A DNA stretch of 64,000 bases from Siphonodentalium dalli (GCA_032622095.1 CP136064.1:127831605-127895604); one strand, 5' to 3'; counted from the first letter of the stretch, positions 24,018 through 37,230 are shown. The notes: generated by a model from the letters alone, not told the origin. Translations and numbers: made by a program.

Positions 24018-27000
24018 CGAATCCTAAATGACTGACAGATGATGGGTTTCTCAGTAAAGCATTGTGCTTTACAATTTCTAAAGAATGGCTAGGTCTTTAG
24101 TTTAATATCACATTACATATTTCAAGTTGCCATTGCTTGCTGACCACATTTGACACAAATATGACACCAGTATGTTTATGAACAGAAACGCATTTCAATT
24201 GATATTAACAAAATATACAGAGATTTAATTCTTACCTCTGAAGCATTTAATGGCCAAATTATGCAATAATTTATCACACCCACAACATAATACGATCATG
24301 CACATAGAACTCGTCAGAGGGAAAAAACTGGTCTGAAATTCACCGTGAAATGCCTTAATTTCACTTTTCAAACTCCCGACAAAATTTCTCTACAGGGAGA
24401 CGCAAATATTGTCACTGGAACCTCTTTGAAATTACTCCTATAATGACCAACCTCTATACCAAATTTAACTGATATCCTCAGATATATACGCAGATGGTGG
24501 ATCGGCAGACAAAACAGATGGATGGAGGATAAATGCAAACCTGCACAGCCAGCATTGTCTTCAGTATAAATGAAGATATTATTAAATTCTGACAAAAATC
24601 ATTGGATTACTTACAGTACAGTGTGTTAGTCCGACAGTTTGGTAGCCCGAAGGTTCATTAATCAGAATGTTCCATTGTCCAAGGTTTCATTAGTAAGAGG
24701 GTTTATTGGTCTGTGGGTTTGATAGTCTGGCAGTTTGGTATTGTAAGGGTCTATCAGTCCGAGGTTTCAGTAGATCACATGTCCAGTTCAAAGAGACACA
24801 AGTATCACAGTGAACATCTATTAACACAATGAATAGTGGAGCAGCAGAGACCAGAAATAAATTGAATCAATCATTTCACTGAGGCCAAAGAAAATTAAAT
24901 ATCTGGTTTGGGTTACAAGCCGAAAATAAATAGGGTACATATGTATTAGGTCAACATGAATTTTTTTTTTTTTAATTAATTTTTTTATTTTTACATAGTC
25001 TTAATATGACTTTGCATGTGCGTATTTAACTCTGCAAGATTGACATAAAACTACTTTTGATTATTTTTGTAAAAAATTTAATATTACACTGAGAAATCAA
25101 CCTATTCTGAGATGTTGAAATGTGTTTTTTGTGTTTTATGAATTTTTTGGAGAAAAAATTCAATAAATTTTCTTGAAAACCATGAAAAAAACTTCAGGGT
25201 AGGGCTGGGTCCGTAGGGAACCTAAACCACAAATATTTTTTTCTTTGGCCCGACCACTAATATTTATATGTCAAAATGTTCGCACAGATATGAGGAATAT
25301 GAAAACTGAGTTAGCCAGAAACAAAGATCTGTGTGAACTGAGATTTTGGGGAAAAAACCTCTTTTTTGTAAATAAATCAGTAAAAACTGGAATTGAGCTC
25401 TAGGAATAATATTTCACCTTACTTTTTGCTGGAAACTCACATGAACTGTAGTGTATGGTCATGTTTACATGATGAAAATGGTTTGATGATTATTTCATTA
25501 TCCTATGGTTAACTTTGGAGTAAAATTCAAAAATAATTATGAAAATGAGATAATTTTGGAATCCACCAAAACATAATATACATCGTTAACCCTTTGAACC
25601 CTGGCGCCCCACAGTGATCGACACCCTGACCCGGGGCTCCCAGTGGTATGTCCGCCCTTAAATTAGACATGGTCTAGTAGCATGGTGTTGATTGTGTTCA
25701 AATTGCGACACCGGTCTGAAACTTTACAGGTTTGTCCCCCATGGATCATCGATTATTATAAGATCGCGAGACTTTGCCTCGCGGCAACTCCTTGGTAACG
25801 GTTGCTAGGAATGTTGGAATGTTAAATATCATGACTGAACTAACTAGCATAAATTTGTGTCACTATTAATCCATATAATTTTATAACAACTCAACCGACA
25901 GAAATATTCAAACCCGTCTACACTAGCGAACACATACGAAAACGAAAGCACGCGCATGCGTAATAGATCAGAAATCTGGGAAAACACGCGAAATTAACAT
26001 AATTTATTTGTATTTGAAAATGGTGATATGTTTTCCAATCCGGGATTAAACTAACAAATCTGTAATTCTGACAACTTTTATATCACAATCTATGTGTGAA
26101 CACAAAGAATACAATCTCTGCTACAGGTAATTAAGACTAATGTATTTGTAGATAATTTAAGAGAAAATGGTATTTTGATGGGTCATATCGGTGGTCACTG
26201 ATGTTGACCTGCTTCAAAATGTGTGCTAACTTTGCTTTCAGCTCTTTTATTTATAGACTAGAAGGATTAATACAATCGTAAATGTCCAAATATTAAAATA
26301 TGTATTAATCCGAATAGTCTAATTTGTTGGACTATTCAGTCAGCTGCTGCAATGCAAAATTACACAGCAGTTATAAAAATTAGTGAATATTTTAATGCAA
26401 AACTCTGCAGTTGCAAATATTTATGGATGTGACTTTTTTATCAGGCGGGTTGGCTTCTAATTTGTTCCAATACAAGGTTGGTGTATTTATTTATTTATTT
26501 TATATTCCTTTTTCAAAACTAGGTCAAGCGTTGTGAGTCCACAAATTCTCAACTTAAGAAAAGTAAATTTATAAATATTGAGAGCTGTAGCTTACCTAGC
26601 CCCCGTCGTCAGTTAAATGTTACATGTCTGTTAAACGACACGGCCGCTTCAGTGAATAGTTCCATTTTTCCAATCCAGACCACTTACTGCTTCATCTATA
26701 AATCCCCATTCAATTATCAGATTATGTGACTGATTGGTCAGTGTTAAATTGGTGTCACTTGAACTCCCCGGCATAAAGGATCATAAACATTTTGTCTACT
26801 GACACACAATCTAAATATGGATAGACAATATATCGACATTCGTGCCTTGGCTTCAGTTCTTCAAGTTTTATTCTGAAACTGCACCCATCCAAAAGGGGGA
26901 GAAAGAAAACAATATGTGCCCCTCCAACGACTCGACAGTGCCACGGATGAGAAAAAGCGGGAACTAAATAGGTTTTGATAAAACGTGAGCCACACAGACC

Positions 27001-30000
27001 GATTTTCGCAAGCTGAGATCAGTCTCCAATCCAGGATTAACCGCTGCCCGCGCCCATACGTTGTCCGCGACCACTCGTATTGCCAAGAAATGTATCATTT
27101 ATGTATTTGAGACGTTCGTAGGTTACAATTCATTCTGCATTATTCTGAGAAGCTGAACAGCCCAAATTCATTTGAAAATTGTCCAGATCAAGCTAGAATG
27201 ACTCGGAATTGCAACTGACAAAAGACATCAATAAACAAGAAAACCATAGTCAGAAATGGTAACGCCACCAAGATCGTATTATTAGCCATAAATATAAATA
27301 ACAAGAAAACCATAGTCAGAAATGGTAACGCCACCAAGATCGTATTATCAGCCATAAATATAAATAATAATACAATTATTCTATAAACTAGCTTTCAAAT
27401 TTTATGCGGGAAATTTGCGTACTTCCATATTTCAAGTTTTCCCGTTTCTCGTGTCATACATTACTTTCATCAAACTGTCTTCTTTATTACACAAGCTGAT
27501 AGGCCCGACTTCACCCGGGCTGTTTCCCATCTGCTTTCCGGTGAAAGGTGCGATTTGACCTTCAATTGACTATTTCGAAAGTCAAGGTCAGGTCAGGGTC
27601 ATGATTTGTCCAGTCCAAAACACCCCCACCCGTAGAAAAGTACCCATAGGTATCAAATTTCGTCGAAATCCGTCCGTTTTACCCAACTTGACCTTTAATG
27701 AACAATTTTGAAGGTCAAGGTAAGGTCAGAGTCATGATTTGACCCGTCCAAAACACCCCCCCCCCCCGACAAAAGTACCCATAGGTATCAAATTTCGTCG
27801 AAATCTATCCGTTTTATCCGAGTTGACCTTTGATTGGCCATGTTGAAGGTCAAGGTCAGGCCGAGGTCACGATTTGACCCGTTCAAAACTCTCCTCGGAC
27901 CAAAGTATCCCTAGGTATCAAATTTCGCCGAAATTTGTCCGTTTTACCCAAATTTACCTTGCATTGACAGTTTTAAAGGTCAAGGTCAGGTCGGGGTCAC
28001 GATTTGACCCGTCCAAAACACTTCCCGGACACAAATACCCATAAGTATCAAATTACGTTGAAATCTATGGAAAGCCGAGGAGGACATGTTGGTCGCTAAT
28101 TGCTAGATATACGACGCGGTATTTTGAAGGTGTTTCAAACTAGGAGATAGAAGTATTCTGCCTTTCAAATGGTGATGAATTATAGTAGTTTATTCAAATT
28201 TTATGGCATAAATTGTTATTAAAATCGTATATACTATAAAAAATTAATGACTCGAAAATTAAGTGGGCCTTTAAACAAAGTCACAATTGCATTTAGGCTC
28301 ATCTCATACTCGTCCATTCAGCGATATTCTACTGCGCAGTTTGTTATAGCCTCCAGTATTTATTGAGCGTTATACCCCCAACTCTTATAATTCGCCTTTA
28401 GCAGGCGTACTCTTGCCTCAGATTATTGAGATATTAGGTCACACATAATCACATTAAATCGCATCGTAACATAGCAATTGTGTGGGCTCCTTGGCGTGAA
28501 TATGTAATGAGAAATAAGGTCATACGTAATGACATTAAACTCAAGAAAACCCTCGAAAACAAAACAAAATCACATTTAATGTTTTACGTTATTTCCTTCA
28601 TAAAAAGAATCTTCGTGATAATGAACCCTCTCGTTACTTTAGAATATAGAATTAACCTTAAAATAAAAAAAATCTTTGGAACACAGAACCTTCGGAATAA
28701 CGAACCTTCGGATTGGTGAACCTTCGGAATAGCGAACATTCAGAGAAATTTCGGAATAGTGGACCTTCGGGATAGTGAACCTTCGGAATAGAGACATGCC
28801 GCCAATATTCATATTATATGCCCAGAGTTCAAAGGTATGGACCCATAAAATTCTAAACTTGGCCCTTAAAATATTGAACTCCAAATTGGAGCACACACAG
28901 AACACCACTTAAGTCAACTGAACCTATGTCATGTCCCAATGCGGGAGGGTCCATATATACCACAACATTCATAGTATATGCCAAGAATTCAAAGGTATGG
29001 GCCCACGTAATGACATAAAATCTCAAGAAAACCAGCGAAAACAAAACAAAATCACATTTAATGTTCTAAGTTAAGTTATTTCCTCCTGTATCTGTATCGG
29101 TGTGCGCGCATGATCAGTTCGGATGTGAGCGCACACTCCATATAAAGAATCTTTGTGAAAATGAACCCTCTCAAATTAGTCTCAATACTTTAAAATATAG
29201 AATTAACCTAAAAATAACAAAAACCTTCGGAATAGAGAACCTTCGGAATAGCGGACCTTCGGGATAGCAAACCTTCATAATAGAAGCATGTCCCCACAAT
29301 TACACCGGTGACGTAAACACATGTGCCAATCTTAGTTGTACTCTCGCAATTATCGGTACGATGAAACGGTGACGGAATTTGACGAGGTTTGCCGAATGTA
29401 CAATCACCCAGTGAATTATCGATCGACCATGCGATATCAAAAAACCAAAAGCTAGAAACACCACACTAGGTGGCGTAATAATACAATTATTCTATAAACT
29501 AGCTTTCAAATTTTATGCGGGAAATTTGCGTACTTCCATATTTCAAGTTTTCCCGTTTCTCGTGGCATATATACATTACTTTCATCAAACTGTCTTCTTT
29601 ATTACACAAGCTGATAGGCCCGACTTCACCCGGGCTGTTTCCCATCTGCTTTCCGGTGAAAGGTGCGATTTGACCTTCAATTGACTATTTCGAAAGTCAA
29701 GGTCAGGTCAGGGTCATGATTTGTCCAGTCCAAAACACCCCCACCCGTAGAAAACTACCCATAGGTATCAAATTTCGTCGAAATCCGTCCGTTTTACCCA
29801 ACTTGACCTTTAATTAACAATTTTGAAGGTCAAGGTAAGGTCAGAGTCATGATTTGACCCGTCCAAAACAACCCCCCCCCCCCCCGACAAAAGTACCCAT
29901 AGGTATCAAATTTCGTCGAAATCTATCCGTTTTATCCGAGTTGACCTTTGATTGGCCATATTGAAGGTCAAGGTCAGGCCGAGGTCACGATTTGACCCGT

Positions 30001-30144
30001 TCAAAACTCTCCTCGGACCAAAGTATCCCTAGGTATCAAATTTCGCCGAAATTTGTCCGTTTTACCCAAATTGACCTTGCATTGACAGTTTTAATGGTCA
30101 AGGTCAGGTCGGGGTCACGATTTGACCCGTTCAAAACACTTCCC
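24018..30144. repeat. 6.12-kb array, unit 3
   Basis: X is 24,018-27,364, G 27,365-28,027, Y 28,028-29,475 and G' 29,476-30,144. Unlike units 1 and 2, this G' runs on through CTTCCCGGACACAAATACCC into Y4, which shows the original continuation of the G block. Confidence 0.88.
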
Positions 30145-31599
30145 GGACACAAATACCCATAAGTATCAAATTACGTTGAATTCTATGGAAAGCCGAGGAG
30201 GACATATTGGTTGCTAATTGCTAGACATACGACGCGGTATTTTGAAGGTGTTTCAAACTAGGAGATAGAAGTATTCTGCCTTTCAAATGGTGATGAATTA
30301 TAGTAGTTTATTCAAATTTTATGGCATAAATTGTTATTAAAACCGTATATACTATAAAAAATTAATGACTCGAAAATTAAGTGGGCCTTTAAACAAAGTC
30401 ACAATTGCATTTAGGCTCATCTCATACTCGTCCATTCAGCGATATTCTACTGCGCAGTTTGTTATAGCCTCCAGTATTTATTGAGCGTTATAACCCCAAC
30501 TGTTATAATTCGCCTTTAGCAGGCGTACTCTTGCCTCAGATTATTGAGATATTAGGTCACACATAATCACATTAAATCGCATCGTAACATAGCAATTGTG
30601 TGGGCTCCTTGGCGTGAATATGTAATGAGAAATAAGGTCATACGTAATGACATTAAACTCAAGAAAACCCTCGAAAACAAAACAAAATCACATTTAATGT
30701 TTTACGTTATTTCCTTCATAAAAAGAATCTTCGTGATAATGAACCCTCTCGTTACTTTAGAATATAGAATTAACCTTAAAATAAAAAAAATCTTTGGAAC
30801 ACAGAACCTTCGGAATAACGAACCTTCGGATTGGTGAACCTTCGGAATAGCGAACATTCAGAGAAATTTCGGAATAGTGGACCTTCGGGATAGTGAACCT
30901 TCGGAATAGAGACATGCCCCCCAATATTCATATTATATGCCCAGAGTTCAAAGGTATGGACCCATAAAATTCTAAACTTGGCCCTTAAAATATTGAACTC
31001 CAAATTGGAGCACACACAGAACACCACTTAAGTCAACTGAACCTATGTCATGTCCCAATGCGGGAGGGTCCATATATACCACAACATTCATAGTATATGC
31101 CAAGAATTCAAAGGTATGGGCCCACGTAATGACATAAAATCTCAAGAAAACCAGCGAAAACAAAACAAAATCACATTTAATGTTCTAAGTTAAGTTATTT
31201 CCTCCTGTATCTGTATCGGTGTGCGCGCATGATCAGTTCGGATGTGAGCGCACACTCCATATAAAGAATCTTTGTGAAAATGAACCCTCTCAAATTAGTC
31301 TCAATACTTTAAAATATAGAATTAACCTAAAAATAACAAAAACCTTCGGAATAGAGAACCTTCGGAATAGCGGACCTTCGGGATAGCAAACCTTCATAAT
31401 AGAAGCATGTCCCCACAATTACACCGGTGACGTAAACACATGTGCCAATCTTAGTTGTACTCTCGTAATTATCGGTACGATGAAACGGTGACGGAATCTG
31501 ACGAGGTTTGCCGAATGTACAATCACCCAGTGAATTATCGATCGACCATGCGATATCAAAAAACCAAAAGCTAGAAACACCACACTACGGTGGCGTAAT
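30145..31599. repeat. Y segment 4, diverged end of array 1
   Basis: Same layout as Y1-Y3 but with private differences (acatattggttgctaatt, ataaccccaactgtta, gacatgccccccaat, cactacggtggcg). It ends at GGTGGCGTAAT, directly against the HINE-like element of the first nanos unit. Confidence 0.8.
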
Positions 31600-32946
31600 G
31601 AAAGTGTCAATGACACTGTAGCTCAACTTGGAAAGGGACTAATTTCACGTGTTACAGTCAATGGAGCGATAGAAATGCGGAAATTTGAAATGTCTAAGCA
31701 ATACCAGATTATCAACATGAAGATATATACATGTATATATATAAAGTAAAATCCAAGATGGTTGCTGACAGCCGTATGTTTTTGAATGCAACTAAAAAAC
31801 ATTTGATAGCTTCCATCTAGTAAATCAATATCAAGATTAATATGAAGTTTGATGATGATCGGCTGAGGGCCGGAGTGGACTGTAGGGTGTGCGAAAGGAT
31901 TTAGTCATGCAGAGAGTAAAATCCAAGATGGCTGCCAGCTGACATGTTTTATGGTCGAATGACCCCAAAATGACTCGTTTCCCATTTACGTGTCAATGTT
32001 AACATCCATGATGATCAGACGAAAACTCCGGCCTGTAGCCCGTGCTAATGGATTGAATTTTGAAATCCAAGATGCCGCTGGCGGTCATATTTTTTTGCCG
32101 AATGATCCCAAATTGACTCGTTCCCATCTACATGTCAAGAGCCATGACAAATTTCATAATGATCAGACCAAAGGTACGACTCACTTGTAGCCTGTGCCAA
32201 ATGATTTAGTCGTGCAAAGAGAAAATCCAAGATTGCTGCCAGCGGCCATATTTTATGGCCGAATGACCCCAACATGACTCGTTCCCATTTACATGTCAAT
32301 GTCAACGCCCATGACAAATTTCATAATGATCCGACCAAAGGTATGACCTGGAGCCCGTGCCAAAGGATTTAGTCAGGCGAAGAGTAAAATCCAAGATGGC
32401 TGTGAGCGGCCATGTTTTGTGGCCGAATGACCCCAAAATGACTTGTTCCCATCTACATGTCATTGTTAACATCCATGACACATTTCATTATTATCAGACC
32501 AAAGGTATGACCTGCAGCCCATGCCAAACAATTTAGTCATGCAAAGAGTAAAATACAAGATGGCTGCCGGCGGCCATATTTTATGGCTGATCGACCCCAA
32601 AATTACTCGTTCCCATCTACATGTCAATATTAACATCCATGACAAATTTCATGATGGTCAGACAAACAGTAGGACCTGTATCCCGTGCTAATCGATTGAA
32701 TTTTGAAATCCAAGATGGCCGCTGGCAGCCATTTTTTTTTTCTCGAATGACCCCGAAATGACTCGTTCCCATCTACATGTCAATGTCAACAGCTATGACA
32801 AATTTTATAATGATCCGACCAAAGGTACGACCTGTAGCCCGTGCTAAAGGAAATTGTTGACGAATCACACTCGCACAGATACACGCACGACGGATACCAA
32901 GCCATGACAATAGCTCAAACTCTACAAAGTAAAGTTGAGCTAAAAA
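31600..32946 (+). mobile_element. HINE-like element at the start of nanos unit 1
   Basis: Same ends as the element at 4,504-6,400: the left palindrome AGTGTCAATGACACT plus TAGCTCAAC, and the right hairpin TAGCTCAAACTCTAC / GTAAAGTTGAGCTA. Core repeats of about 150-190 bp all read forward, and each centres on AAGATGGC with an inverted GCCAT. The microsatellite tail is short. Non-autonomous. Confidence 0.8.
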
Positions 32947-35110
32947 TGTTATATTTAATTAAGAAAAGACACACACCGGCAGCGTTCAGACATCGCGTTG
33001 CGAGGGGACTGCACTCTGTTTTGCCGCAGCTTGCGATTTTCGCTGGCGTCATGCCCAGCTTGTTGACCATTGAACACGGGGGAGTAGAGTCTGAGCTGCA
33101 TATAGACCCCTCCCATATGTGGATTTTGTGTGTGATTATGATATATGTGTAGAACTGTATCAGTGCTTCATTTGCCGGTTGTTTGCCATCTGGCTATTGG
33201 GGCTTTCTAGAGTTGTCGGTCATTGAATCCAAGATGGCCGCCGAAACTGAATATCTGACTTGGTAAATTTTAATCAGCAAGTAATCAGGAAGATTGTGAG
33301 GTTATAGCTATTAAGTCGTGCGATATGTCATTATATTACTAATTGAATACACCATATTTATTGGTATGAATAAATTTCATATATTCAAAATGGCCGCCAA
33401 AATGGTCACCGGAAGTGTACAATGACGCTTTTTCAGTAATATTTTCTAGATCACTTTTTGTTGTTTGAAACTGGTTAAGAATTGTTACTTTGTTTTGCAT
33501 TGTTTATATTTTCTGGTCATTGGGGCAATGAAATAAGACATTATTGGTGTCCCTTACGATCCGTCAATAATTTGATTTTTACAGAACGCCAAAATAGCCG
33601 CCAAAATATGGAAAATTGTGAAGATTTCCCCGGTGTACCCTGAAAATCGCTTTGTTGTGGTTGATGAATAAAATTGCCTATTCTACATTACCAACATGTC
33701 TGTTGCACATTGGTTAATTGTTAGTATTGTAACTACTGGCATTGCCATAAATATTGGATTTTACTCTCACAAACTTGACAATCGGCAAAAATTCACTTTC
33801 ATGTTTGGACTATTAAAATGTAACTAACTTTGGTATGAAATGCGTTTATTGTTTTAAACTATTTTAAATGTGTCAAACCAAATTACTCAAGATGGCTTCC
33901 AAAATGTCAACCAACTTGGGTAAAATGTTCATTTTTCACATATATCCGGAACATAATATTATTCTCTGCTGTTCCGAAAAGTTAGCAAACTGTGACTCAC
34001 TTGGTTACTATGCATGTTAGGTCATCAACTGACAACTAAATATTCTACCTGATTGTCTCAGTTCCTTATGAGGGTGACGACCCCCCCCCCCCCTACCTCC
34101 GGAATCCGGCTTAAAACTTACCCCGGCATCCGGAATACTCCATAAAAGAGAGACGGCATCCGGCATACACTTTCTTCTCAAATGATACGAGGAATTAAAT
34201 CGTGCGTGTTAAAACGCAACATGTGGTGCCTAGCTATATTTACCATTTCTAACCGATTCTATTCAATCAATGTAACTTTTCCACTATTCTAGTGTGGTGC
34301 ACTCGGCGTTATACAAACTAACGTAGATTATCAACGTTTTAACCCGTCAAGCAGATGCCAGGTGGAAGTCAACTCTATCGGGGAATATAGCAAACCACAG
34401 GTCACCATTACGATCTATTTGAACACTAATATTATTAGTCACGCTCCCTCATATGGGGCATGACAAATTCATTTTAAAATTGCAATATGGAATTTGACTG
34501 AAAACCTCTTTTGGGATTATGGCCATATTTTGAAAGGAAATTGGCAGACTCGAAACTGAGATGAACCACAATATGTGGCTATTTTGGCCCATTTGGATCA
34601 AAATGGATCAACTTGATACAAAAGCTATGGAGGCCATGGTGGCAGCCAGGTAGTTACTGTATGGTCATAGGTGGTGTGAATAGGAATACAAGGAGTTATT
34701 TTATGGTCACGAATGATGTTAATAGATATACAAGGGGTGGTCATGATTGGGGTGTCCATTGTGAGATGCATGAGATACACGTAGTTGCTGGATGGTCACG
34801 TGTGAGGTGAAGATGTGGTGTGACTGTATGCATGGTTGCATGGTTATGTGTGGATGCACGGGTATACACGATGTGACTGTACATGGTCATCTATATGTTG
34901 TTTATGTATATATGTAGTGATGGCAAACAACCGGCAAATTGAGGGACTGATATAGTTATACAAAGATATCATAACCACAAAAACAATCCGCAAATGGTGG
35001 AGGGGGGGGGGGGGCTATATATGCAGCTAAATCGCACCCAATCAACTATAGCCAATTCCCAAAACTGCTGCTTCAGAACAAGTTAGTGGTTTTTTTTTTA
35101 TTTGCAATAA
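32947..35110. other. AT-rich module downstream of nanos (3' side), unit 1
   Basis: Non-coding. It contains GCACTC-rich sequence near 33,010, several AAGATGGCCGCC or AAAATGGCCGCC motifs, a C run at 34,081-34,093, CCGGAATCCGGC-type short repeats, and an imperfect minisatellite rich in GGTCA and GTGTGA (about 34,610-34,910). A G run lies near 35,000-35,014. The corresponding stretches are 40,386-42,520 and 47,825-49,970. A diverged relative of 33,570-34,560 sits on the other side of nanos at 37,735-38,460. Confidence 0.7.
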
Positions 35111-35142
35111 AACGAGAGATATATAATAAGAGAACGATCACA

Positions 35143-35148
35143 TTTATT
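35143..35148 (-). terminator. Polyadenylation signal of nanos copy 1
   Basis: AATAAA on the minus strand, about 210 bp after the stop codon. The same signal is at 42,571-42,576 and 50,013-50,018 for the other copies. It gives a 3' UTR of a little over 200 nt. Confidence 0.55.
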
Positions 35149-35357
35149 ACTGAAAATATAAACATCATTCATTCATATAACATTGACATAATATATAACA
35201 TTGGTTCCATGCAAGGAATCAGTTCAATCACATGTAGTAAGCACTATACATATATGCACACTGGCAAGCACGGGAACGGATTTGCACTATATTGAATACA
35301 TTTTTGGTGTACGGTTGAGACGTACAAGTACGAGTCACTTCAGTCTCAGTAATAGAA

Positions 35358-35939
35358 TCACATGAAGGATCGGGTATTTCCGCCGTAGTTTTGAGGACAG
35401 TACTTGATTGTGTGAGAATCGTCGCCTGTCTTCCTGCAGATAGGACAAACGTACCGTCTCAGAATGGGACACGTGGTTTTGCCGGCCGAGTTCTTCAGCA
35501 CGTGGCTGGAGTACACTTCTACGTCTTCGCCGTTGTTTCTGCAGAACACGCACAGAGGCTTTCTTGTCTTCTTGTTCTTAGACGCCACATATTCCTGGAG
35601 AACGTCACCGGAACACTGAACGTCACTTTCGTCGAGCGAGAGAAGTGTTGCGTCGAGGGTTTTGTAACTTCGTGCGGCTGACTGATACACGTCGAAATCA
35701 TCGAGGTCGGTTTCAATGCCGTTGCGACGAAATTCGTCGTATGCGTTGCATCTTGCGTTGTCGAGCTCCAGCAGATCGTTGGTGTGGTCGATGGTAGTAG
35801 GCATCGTTGCTGATATGTCCTTGAGAATTGTGAACGGACTGTCAATGACGGTTGTCTTGCTTTCAGCTCTTGGAACGTAATTTCCGAATGGGTTCAAACT
35901 AACGAACATTTCTTCGGTATCACCAAGGAAGAATTCCAT
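35358..35939 (-). CDS. nanos: Nanos homolog, copy 1
   Basis: A 193-residue protein, single exon. Residues 130-181 form the Nanos-type double CCHC zinc finger with exact spacing: C130-X2-C133-X12-H146-X10-C157, then C165-X2-C168-X7-H176-X4-C181. In known Nanos proteins this domain binds RNA with Pumilio, and the N-terminus recruits the CCR4-NOT deadenylase to silence mRNAs in germ-line and stem cells. Here residues 11-22 ([12 protein letters not shown]) might be the NOT1-binding motif, which is a guess. The rest of the N-terminal half is acidic and unconserved. I start at 35,939. The frame is open to 36,191, but the longer version would cross a TATA-like box and initiator at 36,023-36,055. The gene is richer in GC than its surroundings. 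It differs from copy 3 at two residues (G6 and V118, against D and A). Confidence 0.92.
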   Translation of the reverse strand: MEFFLGDTEEMFVSLNPFGNYVPRAESKTTVIDSPFTILKDISATMPTTIDHTNDLLELDNARCNAYDEFRRNGIETDLDDFDVYQSAARSYKTLDATLLSLDESDVQCSGDVLQEYVASKNKKTRKPLCVFCRNNGEDVEVYSSHVLKNSAGKTTCPILRRYVCPICRKTGDDSHTIKYCPQNYGGNTRSFM

Positions 35940-36022
35940 TGTAAAAACTGTTGAGTAAAACTGAGTCTGGATACTGAGTGTGATGGTACTAGTTATTGTA
36001 TGGTAATGGTTGTGAGAGCGAA

Positions 36023-36055
36023 TGACATTTGCAGCCTGTACCGGTCTATTTATTA
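36023..36055 (-). promoter_or_regulatory. Core promoter of nanos copy 1
   Basis: On the minus strand TAATAAATAGACCGG (36,055-36,041) lies about 30 bp upstream of TGTCATTCG, an initiator-like TCA(+1)TT with the A at 36,023. This spacing is right for a TATA/Inr promoter and gives a 5' UTR of about 83 nt before the ATG at 35,939. Identical elements occur in the other two copies. Confidence 0.55.
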
Positions 36056-36248
36056 CACTCTGGGCGTCCCCCAGTTGGTGCATGGGGGTTGACACCTGGT
36101 CAACTCCATTGGGCTTCGTTGAAAACCTTTCAGGATATTCTAGCCAATCGCGTTTCAGCGTTGTGAAAACATATAGTAAGCTAGTTACCACCGCAATTGA
36201 CTAATTTGAATGTTGTTTTATCGTCGCTGAACATCACAGGAACCAAAA

Positions 36249-36317
36249 ATGTCTCCATCGACGCCGAAAGTCGGTAAGAACATTATCAACGGATGGTACA
36301 ATGGATGGTACATCTAA
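36249..36317 (+). other. Short divergent ORF with a splice-donor-like site
   Basis: ATG in a good context (ccaaaaATG) opens 22 codons beginning MSPSTPKVGKN, with AAGTCGGTAAGA at codons 7-10 resembling an exon/donor boundary. It lies head-to-head with nanos, 226 bp from its predicted start site. It is present unchanged at 43,680-43,748 and 51,106-51,174. It could be the first coding exon of a lost or distant gene, or chance. Confidence 0.2.
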
Positions 36318-37189
36318 TTATACACAGTTGCACACACATATCTAATATTGTTGCAATATAAAATATAAAAAAGACGTGATTATGAATATATTATTCGAAA
36401 AAACATATTTAACAAATAAAAAAAAATAAAAAAACCTCATTGTGTATGAGCAGTTTGATAACAAAGCACATGACACTGAGATGATATATATATATGTCTC
36501 TCATAATTATGCATGTACGTCTTTGCTGTTCCATTTGATTTATTACACTTTTGTGAATTTTTCCAACTGTGAACTTCAAATTAGTGGAGTAGATTAAGTC
36601 CAAATTTCAAAGCAATTGTTCAATTTGTAACTAAAGCATGAAAATTTGCACATATGTACATGTTCACATACTAATTGATATTGGATATGGAGCCACGCTG
36701 AAATATAACGTTAACACCTCTTTTAAGGGGTTTTCCGAATTTAAAGAGCGTTTCGTGATTATATAATTTAATAAATGTCGCAATTAATCGTACCATGAAA
36801 TACGTGATTTAAAATTCGGCATATACATTAAGTATGATTATGCGATATATAATGTCACATTTTTGGGGTAAAATTGTAACTCCCATCAAGATGGCCGTAA
36901 AAATGGTAGCCGTAAGTGGATTTATTTTTTCACTAATATCTTAATGTAAACATATTTTATTCCAATCATAATAACATATATACATTTGACAAAGTGTTGA
37001 CAATAAAAACAGAATAGGATAAATGATTGTTGGATTGGAAAAGGGATTAAACAACAAGCCTAAGTTTGCTCCCTTTTTTTTTCGCGCCCACTCTTCATTA
37101 AGTGTAGAGGGGGGTCAGACGGGAAGGAATGGAAATATTATAATAATAATAATAATAATAGTAATGATGATGTTATGATAGTCAGGAAG

Positions 37190-37230
<41 letters not shown>

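Larger units (their letters stand above)
11771..31599. repeat. Gene-free tandem array, 6.12-kb period (X-G-Y-G')x3 plus Y
   Basis: The sequence starting at 11,771 recurs at 17,896 and 24,018, giving periods of 6,125 and 6,122 bp. By eye the units differ at only scattered bases and in the lengths of C runs. The order within a unit is X (about 3.35 kb), G (0.66 kb), Y (1.45 kb) and G' (0.67 kb). After the third G' the array continues into a fourth, more diverged Y (30,145-31,599) instead of a new X. No long ORF is present. The small repeated ORFs have no recognisable domain. Confidence 0.9.

Noticed and set aside
35391-35681. Plus-strand ORFs opposite nanos (also 42,819-43,109 and 50,071-50,538)
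   Set aside because: They lie fully antisense to the zinc-finger coding part. The open frame follows from the codon use of nanos, and no domain is visible.
35519-35845. 108-codon minus-strand ORF overlapping nanos in another frame (also in the other two copies)
   Set aside because: Shadow of the nanos frame without recognisable domain.
35940-36191. N-terminal extension of nanos to 277-278 residues
   Set aside because: The frame is open in all copies, but it crosses the TATA-like box and initiator. A start at MEFF gives a normal Nanos layout with a short 5' UTR.
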